Origin: VRUE01 sp963728365
Lineage (GTDB): Bacteria > Actinomycetota > Thermoleophilia > Solirubrobacterales > 70-9
Direction: 5' to 3'
NCBI GenBank assembly: GCA_963728365.1
Contig: CAVSJI010000003.1
Coordinates: 124,001 to 188,000 of the forward strand
DNA length: 64,000 bases
The position numbers and the translations under genes are program-made. The notes under the pieces were generated by a model that saw only the letters and a list, made by a program, of their open reading frames with translations, was not told where the DNA came from and ran no database searches. This document shows, one piece after another, positions 1 through 6,827 of the stretch; position 1 is the first letter of the stretch; each line of letters begins with the position of its first letter.

Positions 1-441
1 GACCCGCCACCAGCCCATCAGCAGGCCGATCGGGCCGAGGAGCGGGCGAGAGTGCCAGTAGCCGCAACCCGGTTCGCCGAGATCGGCACGCGAGATCTGC
101 ATCCACTTGTGCTTAGCGGGAGCATCAAGCATCCGATCAAGCAACTCCCGATTGCGAGTCTCAAGCTCCTGGCGCTCGGTCAGAGCGGTGCGAGCCCCGC
201 CAATCCGCTCGGCTAGGGCGTCCCGCACCCGCTCAAGCTCATCCAGCTCCGCCACTCGAGGCTCCGCGAATCCCCCGGGAACCTCAGCGTCGATATCAAG
301 CCTCGGAAACGCCTCCGCCCGCAGTCGAGAAAGCTCATGCTCAAGCCGCCCGATCTGCCGCCGGAGCTCAACCCGAGCAAGCCGCTCATCGCCCCCAACT
401 CGAAGCGCCGTAAGCGTCTCGTGTTCAAGCAAGTCCAGCAT
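1..441 (-). CDS. Hypothetical coiled-coil protein, C-terminus cut by window edge
   Basis: On the minus strand an ATG at 441 opens a frame that runs off the left edge with no stop, at least 147 residues. It begins MLDLLEHETLTALRVGG and is then rich in Arg, Glu and Leu with heptad-like spacing, so residues 20-100 probably form a coiled coil. The last visible part is different in character, with single Cys, Trp and Gly-Trp-Trp residues. I do not recognise the family. The third-base pattern fits coding on this strand better than the competing plus-strand frame, which is serine/arginine-rich and low in complexity. It lies downstream of the integration host factor gene, separated from it by the first copy of the structured repeat. 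Confidence 0.55.
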   Translation of the reverse strand, partial: MLDLLEHETLTALRVGGDERLARVELRRQIGRLEHELSRLRAEAFPRLDIDAEVPGGFAEPRVAELDELERVRDALAERIGGARTALTERQELETRNRELLDRMLDAPAKHKWMQISRADLGEPGCGYWHSRPLLGPIGLLMGWWRV

Positions 442-498
442 GGAACCCGAGTCGAGTGTAGATCACCGCAGCCCGGCCAAAAGCGATGACCACGTTAA

Positions 499-610
499 GG
501 AGCGTCTTGGCAGGGGTGGAGCGTCTTGTACTTTTTCGTCGTGAGCTGGAGGCGTCAGCCTGGCGACTCCACACCGAAAAAGTTAAGCGGAACCCCTGCC
601 AAGACGCTCC
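499..610 (+). repeat. Structured intergenic element, copy 1 (covarying hairpin)
   Basis: Outer arms of 19 bases (499-517 and 592-610) are perfectly complementary. Inside are the strand TGGAGCGTCTTGT, then a helix ACTTTTTCG/CGAAAAAGT, then GTCGTGAGC, then an apical helix whose base is GGAG/CTCC, then TAAGCGGAA on the right side. The same plan occurs at 3668-3769 (reverse orientation) and 42911-43023 with different but still complementary arms. It lies 17 bases after the integration host factor stop codon, antisense to that gene. No plausible protein is encoded. Confidence 0.85.
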
Positions 611-627
611 CGTCCCGTCACGGCGCT

Positions 628-999
628 TCAGACCAGCACCGCGGAACGCTCGCCCGGGTCTTTCGATCCCAGCTCGGTTGAGAGCAGGGTGCGCTGGCGG
701 GTTGTGAGGGTGCCGAGGCGCTTGTTCTCGTTGAGGGCGAGGGCGACGAGGAACTTGTGGGCGCGGGTGCGGCCCCAGCGGCGCTGGCTGGTGAGCAGCT
801 CGGCGAGGGTCATGCTCTCGGTCTCCCAGGGGCACTCGCGGACCACCTCCGCGACCTCGACGTCGCCTCGGGCGATCGAGCGCTTCAGCTCGGCTCGGGC
901 GAGCCGGACTCGGTTGGCGCGGGCCAGGGCCTGCATGTGCTGGGGGGCCTGGACGGCGGAAGCGGTCATCTGTGCAGGGGCAATCGAAGCTGCGTTCAC
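628..999 (-). CDS. Actinobacterial-type integration host factor (mIHF)
   Basis: A 123-residue basic protein. The core from about residue 28 (ANRVRLARAELKRSIARGD) through the helix-two-turn-helix segment (RRWGRTRAHKFLVALALNE) to LTTRQRTLL matches the layout of actinobacterial integration host factor, a nucleoid protein that binds DNA and is unrelated to enterobacterial IHF. The start is a GTG at 999, chosen because GGGAGGAG lies at ribosome-binding distance upstream. The N-terminal 25 residues are Ala/Gln-rich and longer than in mycobacterial homologues. In canonical mIHF the last residues include GANQRAAL; here the equivalent is LTTRQRTLL. The family call is fairly secure; it could be a second paralogue rather than the housekeeping copy. 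Confidence 0.8.
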   Translation of the reverse strand: MNAASIAPAQMTASAVQAPQHMQALARANRVRLARAELKRSIARGDVEVAEVVRECPWETESMTLAELLTSQRRWGRTRAHKFLVALALNENKRLGTLTTRQRTLLSTELGSKDPGERSAVLV

Positions 1000-1252
1000 T
1001 GGGACTCCTCCCTCGGGGGTCTATTAACTGGGTAGCTCTGGGCGCCGAACCGGAGATGCTGACCGGCCAGGATGAAGTCGAGAGCCTCACCACCGCTTCC
1101 CTGCCCCGGGATGCGATCGGCGCGCTCGGCAAGCTATGCGCTCAGGGCACCGACCGTCAACCCCGGCCGGACCGGTGGGCCGTCAGCCCACTCGCTAAGA
1201 GCACCTTTTTCGTACCCGCGATCCGACCGGCCGAATCGCTACGAACGCGAAA

Positions 1253-2512
1253 CTACCCCGAGCGGGGTAGATCGGGGAAGCTCTCGACCACTCGCCCGAT
1301 CGCTTCCAGCGCCCGGTCGAGGTGCTCGCGCTCGTGGGTCGCCATCAGGCTGGTGCGCAGCAGGGCGCCGCCCGGGGGGACCGCCGGGTGGATCGCGACG
1401 TTGGTGTAGACGCCGGCGTCGAAGAGCGCCTTCCAGAGCAGCACCGCCTGCCAGTCGTCGCCGACCACGACTGGGACGACCGGCGTGGTCGCCACCGAGC
1501 CGTCGGGGAGCGTCCCCGGCTCGACGACCTCAAGGCCGAGGTGGCGCAGGCCCTCGCGCAGATACTCGGCGTTGGCGAGCAGCGCCTCGAAGAGTCGCGG
1601 CCCGTTGGCGCGAATCACCCGCAGCGCCTCGAGCGCCGCGCCAACCGCGGCGGGCACCGCCGAGGCGCTGAAGACGAAGGAGCGCGAGGCGATCCGCAGA
1701 TACTCGATCACGTCCGCCGGGCCGGCGACGAAGCCGCCGCAGGAGGCAAGGCTCTTGGAGAAGGTGCCCATCCGCAGGTCGACCTCGTCCTCGAGCCCGA
1801 AGAGCTCGCAGGCGCCTGCGCCACGAGCCCCGAGCACGCCCGCGCCGTGCGCCTCGTCGACCATCAGCCGCGCCCCGTGGGCCTGGCAGAGCTCGACTGT
1901 GCGCGGCAGGTCGCAGACGTCGCCCTCCATCGAGAAGACGCCGTCGACGACGACCAGCACGCCGCCGCCGTCCTCGGCCGCCCGCTGCAGCATCTTCTCC
2001 AGCTTGTCCATCCGGTTGTGGCGGAAGGGGCGCAGCTTGGCGCCGGAGAGGCGGCAGCCGTCGAGGATCGAGGCGTGGTCGCCGGAGTCGCAGACGACCG
2101 TGTCGCCGGGCTCGAGGATCGTCCCGATCGCGCCGAGGTTCGCCTGGTAGCCGGTCGAGTAGACGATCGCGTCCTCGGACCCCATCCACTCGGCCAGCTC
2201 GCGCTCCAGCTCGACGTGCAGAGGTGTGGTGCCGTTCAGCAGGCGCGAGCCGGTGACGCCGGTCCCGTAGGTCTCCAGCGCGTCGCGCGCCGCCTGCTTG
2301 ACCCGCTCGTCGCCGGTCAGGCCGAGGTAGTTGTTGGAGCCGAGCATGATCGTCTCGCGACCTTCCATCTCGACGACCGGGCCGGCCTGCGAGGTGAGCA
2401 GGCGGAAGTAGGGGAGGAGGTCGTGCTGCTTGGCCGCTTCGAGCTGCTCGAGGCGGTCGTGGCTGCGCGCCTTCTCGAAGACGTCGACGGGGTCCTTGAC
2501 GGTTTCGCTCAT
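1253..2512 (-). CDS. Alpha-oxoamine synthase (serine palmitoyltransferase / 2-amino-3-ketobutyrate CoA ligase / BioF family)
   Basis: A PLP-dependent enzyme of 419 residues that condenses an amino acid with an acyl-CoA and releases CO2. Visible motifs are GSNNYLGL (about 58-65), TGVTGSRLLNG (84-94), the cofactor-binding DEAHG (199-203) and the Schiff-base lysine in GTFSKSLASCGG (K243). The length fits the family. The start at 2512 (MSETVKDP) precedes the conserved region by the usual distance; the frame stays open far upstream, but that part overlaps the GNAT gene and the repeat. It is divergent from the GNAT-fold gene at 2537 with only 24 bases between starts. Sequence alone does not separate serine palmitoyltransferase from Kbl or BioF. 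No threonine dehydrogenase or biotin gene is nearby, which weakly favours a lipid role. Confidence 0.85.
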   Translation of the reverse strand: MSETVKDPVDVFEKARSHDRLEQLEAAKQHDLLPYFRLLTSQAGPVVEMEGRETIMLGSNNYLGLTGDERVKQAARDALETYGTGVTGSRLLNGTTPLHVELERELAEWMGSEDAIVYSTGYQANLGAIGTILEPGDTVVCDSGDHASILDGCRLSGAKLRPFRHNRMDKLEKMLQRAAEDGGGVLVVVDGVFSMEGDVCDLPRTVELCQAHGARLMVDEAHGAGVLGARGAGACELFGLEDEVDLRMGTFSKSLASCGGFVAGPADVIEYLRIASRSFVFSASAVPAAVGAALEALRVIRANGPRLFEALLANAEYLREGLRHLGLEVVEPGTLPDGSVATTPVVPVVVGDDWQAVLLWKALFDAGVYTNVAIHPAVPPGGALLRTSLMATHEREHLDRALEAIGRVVESFPDLPRSG

Positions 2513-2536
2513 CGGCAGAGTGTAGGTTGCGGCTTC

Positions 2537-3664
2537 ATGGCAGAGGTGACGATCCGAGCGGTCGAGTCGCGAGCCGACCTGAAGCGCTTCATCGACCTGC
2601 CCTACCGCCTGCACGCCGGCACGCCATGGATCCCGCCGCTGAGGTTCGAGCGCCGCCTCTTCCTCAACCGCAAGCTCAACCCCTACTTCAAGCACGGCGA
2701 AGCCGAGTACTTCCTCGCCGAGCGCGAAGGCCGCGTCGTCGGCCGGGTCACCGCCCAGGTCGACCGCGCCTTCAACGATTTCCACGACAACCGCTGGGGC
2801 ATGTTCGGCTTCCTCGAGCTGGAGGACGACCCCGAGGCGATGACGGCGCTGCTCGGTGCCGCCGAGGCCTGGCTGCGCGAGCGCGGCTGCGAGCGCATGG
2901 TCGGTCCGATGGACTTCTCGATGAACGAGGAGAGCGGCGTGCTGATCGAGGGGCATGCGCTGGAGCCGCTGATCCGCCAGCCCTGGCACCCCCCGTACTA
3001 CCAGCGCCTCTGCGAGGAGGCGGGCCTGGACAAGGCCATGGACCTCTACTCGTGGTTCCTCGACATCAGCGACCGCGAGGACATGCTGCCGGTGCTCTTC
3101 GAACTGGACGAGCGCGCCCGCGCGGAGCACGGCGTGACGATCCGCAAGATGTCCCGCCGGCACCTGCGCAAGGAGATGGACGGCTTCGCCGAGATCTACA
3201 ACGCAGCCTGGGCTCGGAACTGGGGCTTCGTGCCCTATTCCAAGGAGGACCTCGACACCTACACGATGGACATGCACCTGGTCTTCTCGCGCGAATGGTT
3301 CATGGTTGCCGAGAAGGACGGCGAGACGATCGCGATCGCGATCACGCTTCCCGACATCAATCAGGTGCTGAAGAGGATGAAGGGCCGGATCCTGCCCTTC
3401 GGCTGGCTGCATTTCCTGCGCCGCAACCGGATCTGCGACCAGGTGCGGGTCGGCTTCCTCGGCGTCAAGCCCGAGCACCAGCACACCGGAGTCGCCGCCT
3501 CGCTCTACGTCGAGCACTTCGATACGGCTGCCCGGACGCGCCAGAGGCACGGCGAGGCGGGCTGGATCCTCGAGACGAACGAGGCGATGAACCGCGGGCT
3601 GGAAGCGATGAGCGCCGAGATCGTCAAGCGGTATCGGGTGTACGAGAGGGTCCTGGCCGGGTAG
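2537..3664 (+). CDS. GNAT-fold acyltransferase-like protein, about 375 residues
   Basis: This matches the widespread long GNAT-like family that starts with a (D)LKRFIDLPYRL...PWIPPLR signature (residues about 14-37), has a central conserved block GPMDFSMNEESG (about 127-138), and ends in a second GNAT-like half with VGFLGVKPEHQHTGVAASLY, where the acyl-CoA pyrophosphate loop would be. Such proteins are often annotated only as N-acetyltransferase. Ceramide synthase of bacteria that make sphingolipids is reported to be GNAT-like, and this gene is divergent from an alpha-oxoamine synthase, so an N-acylation step in a long-chain-base pathway is a reasonable guess but not shown. Its stop is followed 3 bases later by copy 2 of the structured element. 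Confidence 0.7.
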   Translation: MAEVTIRAVESRADLKRFIDLPYRLHAGTPWIPPLRFERRLFLNRKLNPYFKHGEAEYFLAEREGRVVGRVTAQVDRAFNDFHDNRWGMFGFLELEDDPEAMTALLGAAEAWLRERGCERMVGPMDFSMNEESGVLIEGHALEPLIRQPWHPPYYQRLCEEAGLDKAMDLYSWFLDISDREDMLPVLFELDERARAEHGVTIRKMSRRHLRKEMDGFAEIYNAAWARNWGFVPYSKEDLDTYTMDMHLVFSREWFMVAEKDGETIAIAITLPDINQVLKRMKGRILPFGWLHFLRRNRICDQVRVGFLGVKPEHQHTGVAASLYVEHFDTAARTRQRHGEAGWILETNEAMNRGLEAMSAEIVKRYRVYERVLAG

Positions 3665-3667
3665 CCC

Positions 3668-3769
3668 GTCCCGGCAGGGGTTCCGCTTAACTTTTTCGAT
3701 GTGGCGTCTGCGGGCTGGCGCCGCTGGCTCACGACGAAAAAGTACAAGACGCTCCACCCCTGCCGGGAC
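3668..3769 (-). repeat. Structured intergenic element, copy 2
   Basis: Reverse-orientation copy of the element at 499-610. The outer arms GTCCCGGCAGGGG (3668-3680) and its complement (3757-3769) differ from copy 1 but pair perfectly. The inner helix ACTTTTTCG/CGAAAAAGT and the invariant loop strands are retained. The apical helix is based on GGCG/CGCC instead of GGAG/CTCC. It starts 3 bases after the stop codon of the GNAT-like gene and is antisense to it. Confidence 0.85.
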
Positions 3770-3858
3770 AGGCATCCAGGGACCTCTCGATCCGCGCAAG
3801 GTGCGGCTTTGTGTCTGATCCGCTCCGGAGGCATCGCTACAGTCGGCCGGTGGCTGGA

Positions 3859-4119
3859 ATGGAGCTTGAGCCCGTGACGGTGCGGGCGCTTCCTCGCGAG
3901 ACCTCTGCGCCGCTGCCGGTGCGCAGCGAGGCGAAGACGGCGGCTATCGCCGCTGCCGGGGGCGTGCTGGCGGGTGCCGCGACGGTGGCCGCGGTGCGTG
4001 CGGTCGGGGCGGTGGCGAGTCGCAAACGCTCGCCGCGCCGGCTCGGGCGGCGGGAGCGCCAGCAGAACGTCGTCGCCAGCCGCTCCTTCCTGGTTGACGT
4101 CCATCTCCTGGGGCGGTGA
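3859..4119 (+). CDS. Small membrane-anchored hypothetical protein
   Basis: About 86 residues from the ATG at 3859 (MELEPVTVRALPRE); in-frame GTG codons at 3811 and 3850 are alternatives. A single hydrophobic Ala/Val/Gly stretch (about residues 27-52) is followed by a strongly basic segment SRKRSPRRLGRRERQQ, typical of a one-span membrane protein with a positive cytoplasmic side. The stop overlaps the start of the DNA glycosylase gene in a GTGA, so the two are probably co-translated. I do not recognise the family; the pairing with a DNA-repair gene does not by itself suggest a function. Confidence 0.5.
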   Translation: MELEPVTVRALPRETSAPLPVRSEAKTAAIAAAGGVLAGAATVAAVRAVGAVASRKRSPRRLGRRERQQNVVASRSFLVDVHLLGR

Positions 4120-5024
4120 CGCTCGAGGTCGAGGTGCGGCCGCCCTCGCCCTACAGGCTGCCGAACCACGGCGGCGAGGACGGAGTGATGCGCGCCGAGC
4201 GTGGGGTGCTCAGCCGCTTGCTGCACGTCGAGGGAGCGCCGGTGCTCGTGCGGGCCTGGGAGCCGGGGCGGGGCCGCGTCGCGCTGCGGGCCGAGCCGGT
4301 CGATCCGGAGGCGATCGCTTCTCCGGGCCCTGGCGGCGGACCACCGGCGGGCGAAGCAAGCCAGGCCGAGCTCGAGCTCGCGCTCGAGCGTATGCGCTTC
4401 GCGCTCGGCGTCGACGACGACCTCACGGACTTCTTCCGGCGCTTTCGCCGCGACCCGCTGCTCGGGCCGTTGCTGCGCCGCCGCCCGTACCTGCGCCCGC
4501 GCCGCCGCCCCTGGGCCTGGGAGGCGTTCGCCTGGGCCCTCGTCAAGCAACTGATCGAGAGCGGCCGCGCGGCGCGCATCCAGCGGCGCATGGTGGGGCG
4601 ATGGGGCCTGCGCATCGGCCCTGGGCGGAGCGGGCTGCACGACGTCCCGACCGCTGCCCTGATCGCCGGCCGGGCCCCGGTCGAGCTCGAGTCGATGGGG
4701 CTGGCTCTGAAACGAGCGATCGCCCTGCGCTCGGTGGCGGGCGACGTGGCCGCGGGACGCTGCGACTTGGCAGGTCCGACCGCCGACCGCCGCCTGCTGG
4801 CGACCCGCGAGATCGGCCCCTGGACCGTCCAGTGCCTCGCCCTCTTCGGTCGCGGCGACCCCGACTCGCTGCCCGCTGGAGACTTGATGTACCTGAAGCT
4901 GGTCGGCCGCCTGGGCCGCCTCGGCCGCCGGGCGACGATCGAAGAGGTGGAGGAGCTCTTCGCTCCCTATGCGCCCTTCCGCGGCCTCGCCGCGACCTGG
5001 GCGCTGGGCGCATTTCAGTACTGA
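4116..5024 (+). CDS. DNA-3-methyladenine glycosylase II-like (AlkA / HhH-GPD family)
   Basis: A base-excision repair glycosylase of 302 residues. The helix-hairpin-helix and GPD region is visible in the last third: LLATREIGPWTVQ corresponds to the family LxxIxGIGPWTA hairpin, and the Asp in SLPAGDLMYLKLVG (around 257-270) sits where the catalytic aspartate is expected. A middle segment FFRRFRRDPLLGPLL and AWEAFAWALVKQLI resembles the AlkA domain before the hairpin. It starts with GTG overlapping the upstream small gene (GTGA). It converges on the cis-prenyltransferase gene, with a 10-base overlap at the 3' ends. Family confidence is good; substrate range is not determinable. Confidence 0.82.
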   Translation: MTLEVEVRPPSPYRLPNHGGEDGVMRAERGVLSRLLHVEGAPVLVRAWEPGRGRVALRAEPVDPEAIASPGPGGGPPAGEASQAELELALERMRFALGVDDDLTDFFRRFRRDPLLGPLLRRRPYLRPRRRPWAWEAFAWALVKQLIESGRAARIQRRMVGRWGLRIGPGRSGLHDVPTAALIAGRAPVELESMGLALKRAIALRSVAGDVAAGRCDLAGPTADRRLLATREIGPWTVQCLALFGRGDPDSLPAGDLMYLKLVGRLGRLGRRATIEEVEELFAPYAPFRGLAATWALGAFQY

Positions 5025-5734
5025 AGGTCGGCTGTCGCCGGTATCCCGGCCACCGAGCGCTCCTGCGTTCGTCGCACCTCGGCGGTCCTCTGCTCCGTGA
5101 TAGCCGCCGCAAGGGACTCGCGGGAGAATTCCGGCCACATCTCTTTGCTGAACACGATCCACGCGTCGGCTGCCTGCCAGAGCAGGAAGTTGGAGAGCCT
5201 CTGCTCTGCGCCGGCGCGGATCAGCAGCTCGGGGTCATGCATGTCGGGTGCATATAGAAGCGCCGCGAAGTTCTCCTCGGTCGAGCCGGCGAAGCATCGT
5301 GCGGCCCGCAGGATCTCCGCGCGGCCACCGTAGTTGATCGGGACGAAGAAGGTGAGCAGTTTGTTGCCACCGGTTAATTGTTCTGCCCACCCCATCCTCT
5401 CCACCAGTGAGCCTGGCACGGGTGGCTCCCGATCGCCGATGAAGCGCAGCCGCACGCCTTCGTCGTAGAGTTCAGGCGTCACGAAGTCGATGTACTCGGC
5501 TAGGAGCTCCATGAGGTCCCTCACCTCCTCGGCGGGGCGCGCCCAGTTCTCGGTCGAGAAGGCGAATATCGTCAACTCGCGAATTCCAAAGTCGGCCGCA
5601 TCCCGCAGGCGGGCCCGGACGTTCTCCGCGCCCGCCCGGTGTCCTTCCCCGACGGACAGGCCTCTCTTCTGCGCCCAGCGCCCGTTGCCGTCGGCAATGA
5701 TCGCTACATACCTGGGGGCGCAGGGGCTAGTCAC
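5015..5734 (-). CDS. cis-Prenyltransferase (UppS-like isoprenyl transferase)
   Basis: The enzyme elongates an allylic diphosphate with isopentenyl diphosphate in cis. From the GTG at 5734 it is 239 residues. Motifs are IIADGNGRWAQKRG with catalytic Asp about residue 15 (the usual MDGNGRWA has Ala here instead of Met), GHRAGA, FAFSTENWARP, NYGGRAEI and LIRAGAEQRLSNFLLWQ, where the usual RTSGE is RAGAE. These substitutions suggest a divergent paralogue rather than the housekeeping undecaprenyl enzyme. The GTG start overlaps the end of the upstream terpene synthase gene by 8 bases, implying translational coupling and a shared pathway. It could make a long prenyl diphosphate substrate for that enzyme; chain length cannot be read from sequence. 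Confidence 0.85.
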   Translation of the reverse strand: MTSPCAPRYVAIIADGNGRWAQKRGLSVGEGHRAGAENVRARLRDAADFGIRELTIFAFSTENWARPAEEVRDLMELLAEYIDFVTPELYDEGVRLRFIGDREPPVPGSLVERMGWAEQLTGGNKLLTFFVPINYGGRAEILRAARCFAGSTEENFAALLYAPDMHDPELLIRAGAEQRLSNFLLWQAADAWIVFSKEMWPEFSRESLAAAITEQRTAEVRRTQERSVAGIPATADLQY

Positions 5735-6827
5735 GGCGCAGCATCCGCATGGCGGCGAGGATGGGGTACACAGCGGCGCCGAGGGCATTGAGCATTCGGG
5801 TCCTGATTGGGCGCGCGTAGTCGCTCTTTGCGGCGGAGGTGCCGAGGTAGAAACCGCCGACTCCCATGAGGATGGCCGCGTGTCGTCGACCGAAGCGAAG
5901 GCCGGCTACGGACGTGCGGCTCCTGCTGGTCAAGAACGCAAATCGCTCGGCGGCTAAGCAGTTGCTCAAGTAATAGCTGAGGTAATTGTGCTCGCCCGCG
6001 GCGGCGTCCTCCTCTCGGTCAACCAGATCGTCGAGCAGCACGGTCAGGGCGCCAATCGGTGGGAAGTAGGCTGCATCGACCCGCTCGGCCTCCGTTTCGT
6101 CCGTGTCCCGGTGGGCCGCGGCCGCAATCAACGCATGGAGCGCCACCGATGAGCTTGCGCCCGCCGCCAGCTCCCACCAGAGGTAATCGCCGTGCTCGTC
6201 CAGGTTGGCGCCCCATGTCTCGAGCGCGTGGACCCCGTCCTCGCCTCCGACCGCTGCGTGTGTGTAGCTCTGGCCTTCGGCGCAGCGGCGCGCTGCGCGC
6301 TGCGCCGTGACCAGCACCGCGTCGCCGGAGGGCAGGGCGGCAAGCGCTCGTTGACAGGTCGCAACGAGCTCTGCGAGGTAGCCTCCGTCCTCGGCTTGAG
6401 GGTGCAGCCGGTACCAGTCCGAGTACCCCGCGCCGGGTGTCACCGCCTCCACGAGCGCACGGTGCAGCGCCAAGCCATCGGCCAGCGGGTCGTCCGGCAG
6501 CTGCTCGCCGAGCAGGTCCAGGTACTCGACCGTCGCCTGAAGGGCGATCATTGCCCGTAGTGCTGACGATCGCTGCGAACGGGGCGCCAGGATTGCGAAA
6601 ACTGCAGTGGCCTCGACGTTGCTGCTCTTTTCCTTGAGGGCCAAGCGAGCGGCATCGCGGAGGGCGATGTCGGGAATCCTCACCGTCCGTCGCTCCCAGC
6701 GTCGCAACTCTTCGTGTACCTGTGGCAGAACGGTGCGGTGGTATGCGGCGAGCGCGGCTATTACCGAGATGACCGTCTTGGCTTGGCCGAGCAAGGTGTC
6801 GGGCCTAGTGTGTGCATCCCCGCTCAT
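5727..6827 (-). CDS. DUF2600 family class I terpene synthase (tetraprenyl-beta-curcumene synthase / YtpB type)
   Basis: A 366-residue all-alpha protein matching DUF2600, whose characterised member YtpB of Bacillus cyclises a C35 prenyl diphosphate. The signature GGEDGVHALETWGANLDEHGDY...WWE is present, and an Asp-rich metal motif DDLVDREED lies at about residue 266. The ATG at 6827 overlaps the stop of the upstream TetR gene (ATGA), and its own 3' end overlaps the prenyltransferase start. The order regulator-synthase-prenyltransferase therefore forms one tightly coupled operon. Codon use is less extreme than in neighbours downstream of 15 kb, consistent with an acquired block. The product is unknown. 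Confidence 0.8.
   Translation of the reverse strand: MSGDAHTRPDTLLGQAKTVISVIAALAAYHRTVLPQVHEELRRWERRTVRIPDIALRDAARLALKEKSSNVEATAVFAILAPRSQRSSALRAMIALQATVEYLDLLGEQLPDDPLADGLALHRALVEAVTPGAGYSDWYRLHPQAEDGGYLAELVATCQRALAALPSGDAVLVTAQRAARRCAEGQSYTHAAVGGEDGVHALETWGANLDEHGDYLWWELAAGASSSVALHALIAAAAHRDTDETEAERVDAAYFPPIGALTVLLDDLVDREEDAAAGEHNYLSYYLSNCLAAERFAFLTSRSRTSVAGLRFGRRHAAILMGVGGFYLGTSAAKSDYARPIRTRMLNALGAAVYPILAAMRMLRRD

Noticed and set aside
107..544. Plus-strand frame rich in Ser and Arg opposite the partial gene at the left edge
   Set aside because: Low-complexity composition typical of an antisense shadow in GC-rich DNA; the minus-strand frame has a better protein character.
486..707. Peptide similarity among frames covering the three structured elements (GVERLVLFRRE and EKVKRNPC)
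   Set aside because: It comes from the nucleotide repeat being read in frame. The three contexts differ in frame length and start, and the stems explain the conservation better than a protein does.
2513..3799. Upstream extension of the oxoamine synthase frame by more than 400 residues
   Set aside because: It is antisense to the GNAT-like gene and includes structured element copy 2; the conserved enzyme begins only at 2512.
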